Shown here: one piece after another, positions 41,463 to 49,176 of the stretch
How the letters are laid out: each line of letters opens with the position of its first letter
Numbering within the stretch: the stretch's first letter is position 1
DNA from: Luteibacter pinisoli
Lineage (GTDB): Bacteria; Pseudomonadota; Gammaproteobacteria; Xanthomonadales; Rhodanobacteraceae
Reading direction: 5' to 3'
Assembly: GCF_006385595.1 (NCBI RefSeq)
Contig: NZ_CP041046.1
Span: 4,106,501-4,170,500, forward strand
Length of the DNA stretch: 64,000 nucleotides
The notes under the pieces: generated by a model
The model's database searches: none
Told to the model about the DNA's origin: nothing
What the model saw: the letters and a program-made list of their open reading frames with translations, nothing else
Made by a program: the position numbers and the translations under genes

Positions 41463-42506
41463 TCAAGCAGCAGGCGGCAACGTCTCCAGGCTCCAGCGCG
41501 GAAACACCTGCACCGTATCGTCCTGGTGCTGGCCGGAGGCCAGGCGAATCGCGCCGGCCAGGGCGATCATCGCGCCGTTATCCGTGCAGAACTGCAGCCG
41601 CGGGAAGTAAACGCGGAAGCCGTCCGCCGCGCCGGACTCGGCCAGCTGCTCGCGCAGGCGCTTGTTGGCGCCCACGCCGCCGGCGATCACCAGGCGCTTG
41701 GTGCCCGTGGCCGCCAGGGCGCGACGGCACTTGATGGCCAGGGTGTCGACGATGGCCTCTTCAAAGCCCCGGGCGATGTCGGCACGGGTCTGGTCCGATT
41801 TATCTGAAGCCTGCCAGGCCAGCAGTACCTGGGTCTTCAGGCCGGAGAAGCTGAAATCCAGCCCCGGGCGGTCGACCATGGGCCGGGAGAAGCGGAACTT
41901 GCCCGGTTCACCCTGCTCGGCCAGCTTCGCCAGCGCCGGGCCGCCGGGATACGGCAGGCCCATCATCTTGGCGGTCTTGTCGAAGGCCTCGCCCGCGGCA
42001 TCGTCCAGGGTATCGCCCAGGATCCGGTACTCGCCGATGGCCTTCACCTCGACCAGCATGGAGTGCCCGCCCGACACCAGCAGGGCCACGAACGGCGGCT
42101 CCGGCGGGTCGTCTTCCAGCAGGGGCGCCAGCAGGTGACCTTCCATATGGTGCACACCGATGGCCGGCACGCCGAGGGCCCAGGCCATGGCGCGGGCGGC
42201 CGACGCCCCCACCAGCAAGGCGCCCACCAGGCCGGGGCCGGCCGTGTAGGCCACGCCGCCGAGGTCCGCCGGGGTCATCCCGGCATCCTTAAGTGCCTGG
42301 CGGACCAGGGGAAGCAGCTTGCGCACATGGTCGCGGCTGGCCAGCTCGGGCACCACGCCGCCGTACTCGGCATGCAGGGCAATCTGGCTGAAAAGGGCAT
42401 GGGAGAGCAGGCCGCGGCCCGGTTTTTCCGGGTCCCAACGCAGCAGGGCCACCCCTGTTTCGTCACAGGAGGTTTCGACACCTAACACGGGCTTTGAAAT
42501 TTGCAT
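41463..42506 (-). CDS. tsaD: tRNA N6-adenosine threonylcarbamoyltransferase
   Basis: TsaD transfers the threonylcarbamoyl group to A37 of ANN-decoding tRNAs. The 347-residue product starts MQISKPVLGVETSCDETGVA (ATG 42506), with metal ligands in 'IGVHHMEGHLLAPL' (HxxxH), 'LLVSGGHSMLVEV' and the C-terminal 'CTDNGAMIALAG'. A seven-residue upstream extension would overlap the rpsU promoter and is not conserved. It is divergent from rpsU, the standard arrangement. Confidence 0.97.
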   Translation of the reverse strand: MQISKPVLGVETSCDETGVALLRWDPEKPGRGLLSHALFSQIALHAEYGGVVPELASRDHVRKLLPLVRQALKDAGMTPADLGGVAYTAGPGLVGALLVGASAARAMAWALGVPAIGVHHMEGHLLAPLLEDDPPEPPFVALLVSGGHSMLVEVKAIGEYRILGDTLDDAAGEAFDKTAKMMGLPYPGGPALAKLAEQGEPGKFRFSRPMVDRPGLDFSFSGLKTQVLLAWQASDKSDQTRADIARGFEEAIVDTLAIKCRRALAATGTKRLVIAGGVGANKRLREQLAESGAADGFRVYFPRLQFCTDNGAMIALAGAIRLASGQHQDDTVQVFPRWSLETLPPAA

Positions 42507-42523
42507 TTCGATCACGTTATAAT
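42494..42523 (+). promoter_or_regulatory. sigma70 promoter of rpsU
   Basis: TTGAAA (42494-42499) and a perfect TATAAT (42518-42523) are 18 bases apart. The predicted leader is about 42 bases and contains an ACCCG/CGGGT hairpin (about 42532-42547), followed by GGAG before the ATG. The -35 lies inside the start of the divergent tsaD gene. Confidence 0.85.
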
Positions 42524-42571
42524 CCACGGCTCACCCGGGTTCACGGGTTAGTTTAAACAAGTGGAGTTTCC

Positions 42572-42787
42572 ATGCCGAGCGTTAAAGTCCGCGAGAATGA
42601 GCCGTTTGAGCTTGCCCTCCGCCGCTTCAAGCGTACGTGCGAAAAGGCTGGCGTGCTGGCCGAAACGCGCAAGCGCGAATTTTACGAAAAGCCGACCCAG
42701 GAGCGTAAGCGTAAGCGCGCTGCTGCTGTGAAGCGCCACCTGCGCCGTCTGTCTCGCGACACGACGCGCCGGACCCGCATGTACTGA
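42572..42787 (+). CDS. rpsU: 30S ribosomal protein S21
   Basis: S21 helps initiation by the 30S subunit. The 71-residue product (MPSVKVRENEPFELALRRFK) is full length, with the conserved 'RFKRTCEKAGVLAETRKREFYEKPTQERKRKRAAAVKRH' and a C-terminal basic tail typical of gammaproteobacteria. Less GC-rich, A/T-ending codons (GTT, CGT, GCT, TCT) are frequent compared with neighbours, as expected for a highly expressed gene. Confidence 0.98.
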   Translation: MPSVKVRENEPFELALRRFKRTCEKAGVLAETRKREFYEKPTQERKRKRAAAVKRHLRRLSRDTTRRTRMY

Positions 42788-42872
42788 TTGCCGCTCCCGG
42801 CCCCTTCGGGCTGGGTGTTGGACCCGCGGCTGGCGCGTACGCCCGCTGCCGCCGCAATCAGGCGGACATCCG

Positions 42873-42905
42873 AGCCGGCTCCGCCGAAAGGGGGAGCCGG
42901 CTTTT
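42873..42905 (+). terminator. terminator between rpsU and yqeY
   Basis: A 10-bp stem AGCCGGCTCC/GGAGCCGGCT with a ten-base loop is followed by TTTTC. The 139-base gap before it holds no other gene. It may cause partial termination so that S21 is made in excess over primase. Confidence 0.85.
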
Positions 42906-42926
42906 CGTCGTTCCGGAGAAAGCAAA

Positions 42927-43370
42927 ATGAGCCTCAAGACCCGCATCACTGACGATATGAAGGCTGCCATGAAAGGCGGCGAGAAGGAGCGGCTGGCCGT
43001 GATCCGGCTGGTCCAGGCCCAGATCAAGCAGCGCGAAGTGGACGAGCGCATCGAGCTCGACGACACCCAGGTGCTGGCCGTGCTGGAAAAAATGCAGAAG
43101 CAGCGCCGGGACTCCATCGAGCAATTCGACAAGGCCGGCCGTGACGACCTGGCGAAGATCGAGCGCTTCGAGATGGGCGTGATCGACGCCTACCTGCCGA
43201 CCAAGCTCGACGATGCCGAGCTGGATGCCATCATCGACGCCGCCGTGGCCGAATCCGGTGCCACCTCGGCCCGGGACATGGGCAAGGTGGTGGCCCTGGT
43301 GAAGGAAAAGGCTGCGGGCCGCGCCGACATGGCGGCCGTGGCGGGCAAGGTCAAGGCGAAGCTGGCCTGA
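42927..43370 (+). CDS. yqeY: GatB/YqeY domain protein
   Basis: The 147-residue product (MSLKTRITDDMKAAMKGGEK) is the stand-alone YqeY domain, shared with the tail of GatB and thought to bind tRNA. It has 'RLAVIRLVQAQIKQREVDER' and 'FEMGVIDAYLPTKLDDAELDAIIDAAVAE'. It is routinely encoded between rpsU and dnaG. Its function is not proven. AGAAAG precedes the ATG by six bases. Confidence 0.93.
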   Translation: MSLKTRITDDMKAAMKGGEKERLAVIRLVQAQIKQREVDERIELDDTQVLAVLEKMQKQRRDSIEQFDKAGRDDLAKIERFEMGVIDAYLPTKLDDAELDAIIDAAVAESGATSARDMGKVVALVKEKAAGRADMAAVAGKVKAKLA

Positions 43371-43457
43371 CCGGCTTCACGAACACCCCACGCCGCGCGC
43401 CGCATCCTGCGGCCGCGGCTGGGGAGCCCCTCGGCGCTATTTCTTGAGGGAATCCCC

Positions 43458-43631
43458 ATGCTTAAGTACGCCATCATCTTCGGTCTCATCGCACTCGTTA
43501 CCGGTGCGCTCGGCTTCAGCCGGGTCTCCGGCATCGCCGGCACCATCGCCAAGGTGTGCTTCGCGATCTTCCTGATCCTGTTCGTCATCGCCATCCTCGC
43601 CGTCATCGGCGTGTTCAAGATGGCTTTCTGA
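43458..43631 (+). CDS. DUF1328 small membrane protein, 57 aa
   Basis: A complete 58-codon frame starts at ATG 43458 after TTGAGGGAATCCCC and encodes MLKYAIIFGLIALVTGALGF, then 'RVSGIAGTIAKVCFAIFLILFVIAILAVIG'. This is the two-helix pattern with the G-F-x-x-x-x-G-I-A turn of the DUF1328 (YtjA-like) family. It lies between yqeY and dnaG. Members are small stress-associated membrane proteins of unknown mechanism. Confidence 0.88.
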   Translation: MLKYAIIFGLIALVTGALGFSRVSGIAGTIAKVCFAIFLILFVIAILAVIGVFKMAF

Positions 43632-43682
43632 CGATCCGTCAAGCTCCTCCCGGAAACGGTTGCGTGGCATCCTAGGCGACTG

Positions 43683-45419
43683 ATGCGCGGCCGTATTCCC
43701 GACAACTTCATCGACGACCTCCTGACCCGCGTTGACATCGTCGACGTGATCGAGAGGCGCGTGCCCCTGAAGAAGGCCGGCCGGGAGTGGACGGCGTGCT
43801 GCCCGTTCCACAACGAGCGCTCGCCGTCGTTCTACGTCAGCCCGACCAAGCAGTTCTTCCACTGCTTCGGTTGCGGCGCCCACGGCAGCGCCATCAAGTT
43901 CCTGATGGACTACGACCGCCTGGAATTCCCCGACGCCATCGAGGAACTGGCCCAGGCGGTGGGCATGAAGGTGCCCTACGAGGGTGGCCGCGACGACAAG
44001 CCCCGTGAAGACCGCAGCGACCTCTACAGCCTGCTCGACGAGGCCGCCTCGTTCTACCAGCGCGAGCTGGGCAGCAGCGAGGAGGCGAAGGGCTACGTGG
44101 ACCGCCGCGGCCTGGATGAGGACATCATCAAGCGCTTCCGCATCGGCTGGGCGCCGGCCGGCTTTGACGGCGTGCTCAAGGCCTTGGGCACCACCGACCA
44201 GCGCCGCAAGCTGCTCAACGATGCCGGCATGGTGGCCAGCAACGAGCGCGGCAACCGCTACGACCGGTTCCGTGAGCGGGTCATGTTCCCGATCCTGGAC
44301 CGCCGCGGACGGGTCATCGCCTTTGGTGGACGCGTCCTCTCGGGCGATCAGGGCCCGAAATATCTCAACTCACCCGAGACGCCCCTCTTCCACAAGGGCC
44401 GCGAGCTGTTCGCCCTGTGGCAGGTGAAGCAGGCGCACCAGCAGGTCACCCGGATCATGGTGGTCGAGGGCTACATGGACGTCATCGCCCTGCACCAGGC
44501 CGGCCTGCCCATCGCGGTGGCCACGCTGGGCACCGCGACCACGCCCGATCACGCCGAAGTGCTGTTCCGCGCCGCGCCCGACGTCTACTTCTGCTTTGAC
44601 GGCGACCGCGCCGGCCGCCAGGCCGCGTGGCGCGCCGTGGAATCGATCCTCCCGCGCATGCGCGACGGCCGCCAGGCGCACTTCCTGTTCCTCCCCGACG
44701 GGGAAGACCCGGACACCCTGGTGCGCAAGGAAGGCAAGGACGGCTTCGAGAAGCGCATGAAGGAAGCCATGCCACTCTCGGAATACTTCTTCGAGGAAAT
44801 GGGCCGCGACGTGGACACGACGCGCCTGGACGGCCGCGCACGGCTGGCCGAGCGGGCCCGCCCGCTCATCGCGAAGCTGCCCGACGGCGCCTTCCGCGAC
44901 CTGATGGCCGACGAGCTGAAGCGGCGGACCGGTGCCGGGGCAACGTTCGAGGCCGATCCGACGCCGCGCCCCGTGGCCCCGGCCCGGCCGGGCGGCGGGC
45001 AGCGCAGCCTGGTCCGCAGCGCGATCACCCTGCTGCTGGCCCAGCCCGCCCTCGCCCTCGAGGTGGAGCCGCCCTACCCCTTCCTGCGCCTGGACCGCCC
45101 CGGCGTGGACCTGCTGGCCTCGCTGATCGACGTGGTCCGCTCCCGCCCGGATATCCGCCCGGCGGTGCTGGTGGAGCATTTCATGGAGCGGCCGGAGTAC
45201 AACGCCCTGCAGAAGCTGATGCAGGCCGAGGTGATCGGCGAGCCTGACATGCAGCGGGTGGAATTCCTCGATGCCCTGGCGGGCATGCAGCGCCAGGCCA
45301 TCACGCAGCGGCGTGAAGACCTCAGCGCGCGCATCAGCACGCTGGATGACACCGAAAAAGCCGAGCTCCGCGTGCTGCTCGCCGACCACGCCACGCGCGG
45401 CAGGACACCCGCCGAATGA
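43683..45419 (+). CDS. dnaG: DNA primase
   Basis: DnaG makes RNA primers for replication. The 578-residue product starts MRGRIPDNFIDDLLTRVDIV. It has the CHC2 zinc ribbon ('CCPFHNERSPSFYVSPTKQFFHCFGCGAHG'), the catalytic core 'RFRERVMFPILDRRGRVIAFGGR', the TOPRIM acidic motifs 'VVEGYMDVIAL' and 'FCFDGDRAGRQA', and a C-terminal DnaB-interaction region after about residue 430. Normal length. The gene normally followed by rpoD is instead followed by a DedA-family gene here. Confidence 0.97.
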   Translation: MRGRIPDNFIDDLLTRVDIVDVIERRVPLKKAGREWTACCPFHNERSPSFYVSPTKQFFHCFGCGAHGSAIKFLMDYDRLEFPDAIEELAQAVGMKVPYEGGRDDKPREDRSDLYSLLDEAASFYQRELGSSEEAKGYVDRRGLDEDIIKRFRIGWAPAGFDGVLKALGTTDQRRKLLNDAGMVASNERGNRYDRFRERVMFPILDRRGRVIAFGGRVLSGDQGPKYLNSPETPLFHKGRELFALWQVKQAHQQVTRIMVVEGYMDVIALHQAGLPIAVATLGTATTPDHAEVLFRAAPDVYFCFDGDRAGRQAAWRAVESILPRMRDGRQAHFLFLPDGEDPDTLVRKEGKDGFEKRMKEAMPLSEYFFEEMGRDVDTTRLDGRARLAERARPLIAKLPDGAFRDLMADELKRRTGAGATFEADPTPRPVAPARPGGGQRSLVRSAITLLLAQPALALEVEPPYPFLRLDRPGVDLLASLIDVVRSRPDIRPAVLVEHFMERPEYNALQKLMQAEVIGEPDMQRVEFLDALAGMQRQAITQRREDLSARISTLDDTEKAELRVLLADHATRGRTPAE

Positions 45420-45510
45420 TGCGCCGCACCTGCGATGTCATGCGATCCATGGGATCATGCGGTTTTCGTACCAAGAAGGACCCGGTCGTGGCCGGAAAAG
45501 CCAAGCCCTG

Positions 45511-46185
45511 ATGGAACTGCTCAATAGCCTGGTCGACGTCTTCGGGCGGAACGGCTACATCGCCGTCTTCCTTGCCCTGATGCTCTGTGGCGCGGGTATT
45601 CCGCTGCCCGAGGACATCACGCTCGTCGCGGGCGGCATCATCACCGGCCTGGGCTATGGCGACGTGCACACCATGGTGGGCGTCGGCATGGCTGGCGTCC
45701 TGGTCGGCGATTCGACCATGTTCCTGCTCGGCCGGCACTTCGGCGGCCGGATCATGCGCGTGCCCTTCGTCGCGCGCCTGCTCACCCCGGAGCGATACGC
45801 CAAGGTGCAGGAGAAGTTCGAGCGTTACGGCAACCGCCTGATGTTCGTCGCCCGCTTCCTGCCCGGCATGCGCACCGCCGTGTTCATCACCGCCGGCGCC
45901 ACCCACCGCGTCGGCTTCCTGCGCTTTCTCCTGCTCGACGGCATGGCTGCCGCCATCAGCGTACCCATCTGGGTGTACCTGGGTTACCTCGGCGCGCACA
46001 ACCACGAATGGCTGGCCATGTGGATCCACCGCGGCCAGACCGGCATCTGGCTTGCCGTCGCCGGCGTGGTGATCGCCATCGGCGTGCTCTGGTGGCGCCG
46101 CAAGAAAGCCGCCGAACGCGAATGCGCCGCGCACCCGCCGCAAAAGCCCACGCCACCGCGCCTGCGTAACGACGAACGCGGGTGA
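45511..46185 (+). CDS. DedA family membrane protein
   Basis: The 224-residue product (MELLNSLVDVFGRNGYIAVF, ATG 45511) has the DedA/VTT signatures 'CGAGIPLPEDITLVAGGI', 'GDSTMFLLGRHFGGRI' and 'FVARFLPGMRTAVFITAGATHRVGFLRFLLLDG', and about five hydrophobic segments. DedA proteins include undecaprenyl-phosphate and phospholipid flippases tied to membrane homeostasis. A basic C-terminal tail follows the last helix. It has 91 bases from dnaG and ends one base before the convergent LysR stop. Confidence 0.9.
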   Translation: MELLNSLVDVFGRNGYIAVFLALMLCGAGIPLPEDITLVAGGIITGLGYGDVHTMVGVGMAGVLVGDSTMFLLGRHFGGRIMRVPFVARLLTPERYAKVQEKFERYGNRLMFVARFLPGMRTAVFITAGATHRVGFLRFLLLDGMAAAISVPIWVYLGYLGAHNHEWLAMWIHRGQTGIWLAVAGVVIAIGVLWWRRKKAAERECAAHPPQKPTPPRLRNDERG

Positions 46186-46186
46186 C

Positions 46187-47053
46187 TCAGCCGTGGCTGC
46201 CCAGCTCACTTCTGAGCCAGTCACGGAACACCGTCGTCTCTTCCTGAGAAGCGGCCTCGCGGGAAATGCCGAGGTAATAGCTGTGACGGAGCGAGACCTC
46301 GCGAGCGACCGGCGCGGCGAGTCGTCCTGCGGCGAGATCGTAGGCGACCAGTAAGTCCTGGGCCAGCGCCACACCCTGCCCCTCGATCGCAGCCTGCAAC
46401 ATCATCGTGCCATCGCCAAAGCCCATCTCACGGGAAATGGCGCTCGCCTCGACACCCACCTCTTCGAACCACTGGTCCCAGCCCGCGATAGCGACGGCGC
46501 GCCGGCCGGGGCGCTCGTGCAGCAGCAGGTGCTGGAGCAGGTCGGCGGGCTCGCCAATGGCTTCGGCCAGCCGGGGCGCGCAGACCGCCGTGTAACCGGT
46601 GGTCACCAGCAGGTCCATGCCCTCGCCGATCCGGTCATCGATAGCCAGGTCCCAGCCTGCATCCCCACCGTCCGTGACCACCTCGACGGCGATATCGGGG
46701 TGCCGGGCAAAGAACCGGAATAGCCTCGGCACCAGCCATTTCGTACCGAACGTGGCGGGTACGGCCACGCGCAACGAGGCACTGCGCTGGCCCAATACCT
46801 GGTCCGTCGCATGCTGCAGCGCACGAAACGCGTCCCGGATACGCGGGAAATAGTTCTCGCCCGCGGCCGTCAGCGAGAGCTTATTGTTGCTTCGCACAAA
46901 CAGCGGCGTGCCGAGGTAAGCCTCCAACAATTTGACTTGGGCGCTCACCGCAGCGGCCGTCAACGACAGCTCTTCACCGGCCTTGGTGAAGCTCAAATGC
47001 TGCGCCGCAAGTTCAAAGACCCGCACGGCATTGAGGGGGAGCGATCGCTTCAT
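46187..47053 (-). CDS. LysR-family transcriptional regulator of the galactonate operon
   Basis: The 288-residue product starts MKRSLPLNAVRVFELAAQHL. It has an N-terminal winged HTH ('LSFTKAGEELSLTAAAVSAQVKLLEAYLGTPLFVR') and a periplasmic-binding-like effector domain ('LRVAVPATFGTKWLVPRLFRF'). The form resembles GcvA-like regulators. It is divergent from dgoK with 105 bases between starts, the classic position for a LysR protein controlling the neighbouring operon in response to a pathway metabolite. I infer galactose, galactonate or a KDGal-type inducer. Confidence 0.9.
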   Translation of the reverse strand: MKRSLPLNAVRVFELAAQHLSFTKAGEELSLTAAAVSAQVKLLEAYLGTPLFVRSNNKLSLTAAGENYFPRIRDAFRALQHATDQVLGQRSASLRVAVPATFGTKWLVPRLFRFFARHPDIAVEVVTDGGDAGWDLAIDDRIGEGMDLLVTTGYTAVCAPRLAEAIGEPADLLQHLLLHERPGRRAVAIAGWDQWFEEVGVEASAISREMGFGDGTMMLQAAIEGQGVALAQDLLVAYDLAAGRLAAPVAREVSLRHSYYLGISREAASQEETTVFRDWLRSELGSHG

Positions 47054-47158
47054 TGCGAAGTCATCAAGAAAAATTTGGGGAAAGCCCGAAGAAATTCTAG
47101 TTTGCCTGCCCGGGCAGCCGCCGCCAAGAATCCCTGTCGTCTAGCGAGCGGACCTTCG

Positions 47159-48157
47159 ATGAATATCCTCACCATCGACACTGGCACTACCAACACGCGG
47201 GTCACCGTGTGGCAGGACGATTTGCCAGTCGGCCAGGCTGCCGTGCAGGTTGGCGTGCGCGATACGGCGATTACCGGCAACACGCGGAAACTGGAAGAAG
47301 GCCTGCGCGACACGATCAACGCGGCGCTCGTTGACGCGACGCTTGAGCGTGCCGACATCGGCCGTGTGCTGGCCTCCGGGATGATCACCTCCAACGTGGG
47401 CCTGTGCGAAATCCCCCACGTCCCGGCCGCCGCCGGCATCGACGACCTGGCGAAAGCCATGCGCGAGTCGCTGGTGGAGACGGTCTGGCACCAGCCCATC
47501 TGGTTCGTGCCCGGTGTGCGTAACGCCGTGGAACACATCGGCCTGCACAACTGCGAGGCCATGGACATGATGCGCGGGGAGGAAACCGAGTCCTTCGCGC
47601 TGGTCGAACGCCTCGGCCTCAACGAACCCACGGTCATCGTCCTGCCCGGCTCGCACTCCAAATTCGTGAGCATTGACGCGAAGCAGCGCATCGACGGCTG
47701 CGTCACCACGCTGGCGGGCGAACTGCTGCACGTCATCTCGCACGACACGATCCTTGCCGGCTCGCTGAAGGACGGCTTCGCCAAGCGCATCGATCCGGAG
47801 ATGCTGCTCGCCGGCGCGGCCTCGTCAAAGCGCATTGGCCTGGGCCGCGCCTGCTTCAGCGTGCGCATCCTCGACCAGTTTGCCGTGTACGACGCGAATG
47901 CCCGCGCCAATTTCCTGCTCGGCGCCGTGCTCGGCTCGGACCTGCTCACGCTCAAGAATTCCAGCGCGATCCGGATGAGCCCGGGCACGCGCTTTGTCGT
48001 CAGCGGCAAGCCGATCCTGCGCGAAGCCATCGCACAGCTCGTGGCGGGCGACGATTTCTTCTCCGGCACCGTCACGGTGCTGGGCGACGACGAGCAACGC
48101 GACCTGGCCGGGCACGGTGCAATCAGCATCGCCCGCCGGCGCGGCCTGCTGGACTAA
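47159..48157 (+). CDS. dgoK: 2-dehydro-3-deoxygalactonokinase
   Basis: DgoK phosphorylates 2-keto-3-deoxygalactonate at O6 using ATP. The 332-residue product (MNILTIDTGTTNTRVTVWQD) has the family's ASKHA-type N-terminus 'IDTGTTNTRV', 'VLASGMITSNVGLCEIPHVPAAAG', 'VPGVRN...DMMRGEETE' and 'VLPGSHSKFVSID'. It is the first gene of the operon. The 105-base region to the LysR gene should hold the operator. No strong ribosome site is seen before the ATG. Confidence 0.93.
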   Translation: MNILTIDTGTTNTRVTVWQDDLPVGQAAVQVGVRDTAITGNTRKLEEGLRDTINAALVDATLERADIGRVLASGMITSNVGLCEIPHVPAAAGIDDLAKAMRESLVETVWHQPIWFVPGVRNAVEHIGLHNCEAMDMMRGEETESFALVERLGLNEPTVIVLPGSHSKFVSIDAKQRIDGCVTTLAGELLHVISHDTILAGSLKDGFAKRIDPEMLLAGAASSKRIGLGRACFSVRILDQFAVYDANARANFLLGAVLGSDLLTLKNSSAIRMSPGTRFVVSGKPILREAIAQLVAGDDFFSGTVTVLGDDEQRDLAGHGAISIARRRGLLD

Positions 48158-48183
48158 CTACCGATCCACCGAGGAGGGAACGC

Positions 48184-49176
48184 ATGAACATCAAGATCGC
48201 CCTGGGTTTCAAAGCCCTTGCGCTCGCCCTGGCCTTTGCGGCCAGCCCGGCGTTCGCCGCCGACGACCCGGTGAAGATCGGCTTCGTGGTCAAGCAGCCC
48301 GAAGAGCCCTGGTTCCAGGATGAGTGGAAGTACGCCGAGCAGGCCGCGAAGGAAAAGGGCTTCACCCTGGTGAAGATCGGCGCGCCCGACGGTGGCCAGG
48401 TGCTCACCGCCATCGACAACCTGAAGTCCCAGCACGCCCAGGGCTTCGTGATCTGCACGCCGGATGTGAAGCTCGGCCCGTCCATCGTCGCCAAGGCGAA
48501 GATGAACCACCTGAAGCTGATGACGGTCGACGACCGCCTCGTCGACGGCTCCGGCAAGCCCATCGAGTCGGTGCCGCACATGGGCATCTCGGCATCGAAG
48601 ATCGGTGAGCAGGTGGGCCAGGCCATCGCCGACGAAATCAAGAAGCGCGGCTGGAAGCCGGAAGAGACCGGCGCCCTGCGCATCTCGTACGACCAGCTGC
48701 CCACCGCCAAGGACCGCACGGACGGCGCCGTCGCCGCGCTGACTGCCGCCGGCTTCCCGAAGGCCAACGTGGTCAACGCGCCGGAAGCGAAGACCGATAC
48801 CGAGAACGCCTTCAACGCGGCGAACATCGCGATCACCCAGAATCCGAAGTACAAGCACTGGATCGCGTTTGGCCTGAATGACGAAGCCGTGCTCGGCGCC
48901 GTGCGCGCCGCCGAAGGCCGCGGCTTCCGCGCTGAGAACATGATTGGCGTCGGCATCGGCGGCAGCAAGTCGGCGCTGAACGAATTCGCCAAGGCCGAGC
49001 CCACGGGCTTCTTCGGCAGCGTGCTGATCAGCCCGAAGCGCCACGGCTATGAAACCTCGATCGACATGTACGAGTGGATCAAGAACGACAAGGCCCCGCC
49101 GCCGCTCACGCTCACCACGGGCCGCCTGATCACCAAGGCCAACGCGGCCGATGTACGCAAGGAAATGGGCCTCTGA
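48184..49176 (+). CDS. araF: arabinose/galactose ABC transporter, periplasmic binding protein
   Basis: The 330-residue product has a signal peptide (MNIKIALGFKALALALAFAA, cleavage after AFA) and an AraF-like type I periplasmic binding fold: 'KIGFVVKQPEEPWFQDEWKYAEQAAKEKGF', 'SQHAQGFVICTPDVKLGPSIV', 'MTVDDRLVDGSG' and 'AFGLNDEAVLGAVRAAEG'. E. coli AraF binds L-arabinose, D-galactose and D-fucose, so the neighbouring dgo genes favour galactose here. GGAGG precedes the ATG. The dgoK stop is 26 bases upstream. Confidence 0.92.
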   Translation: MNIKIALGFKALALALAFAASPAFAADDPVKIGFVVKQPEEPWFQDEWKYAEQAAKEKGFTLVKIGAPDGGQVLTAIDNLKSQHAQGFVICTPDVKLGPSIVAKAKMNHLKLMTVDDRLVDGSGKPIESVPHMGISASKIGEQVGQAIADEIKKRGWKPEETGALRISYDQLPTAKDRTDGAVAALTAAGFPKANVVNAPEAKTDTENAFNAANIAITQNPKYKHWIAFGLNDEAVLGAVRAAEGRGFRAENMIGVGIGGSKSALNEFAKAEPTGFFGSVLISPKRHGYETSIDMYEWIKNDKAPPPLTLTTGRLITKANAADVRKEMGL

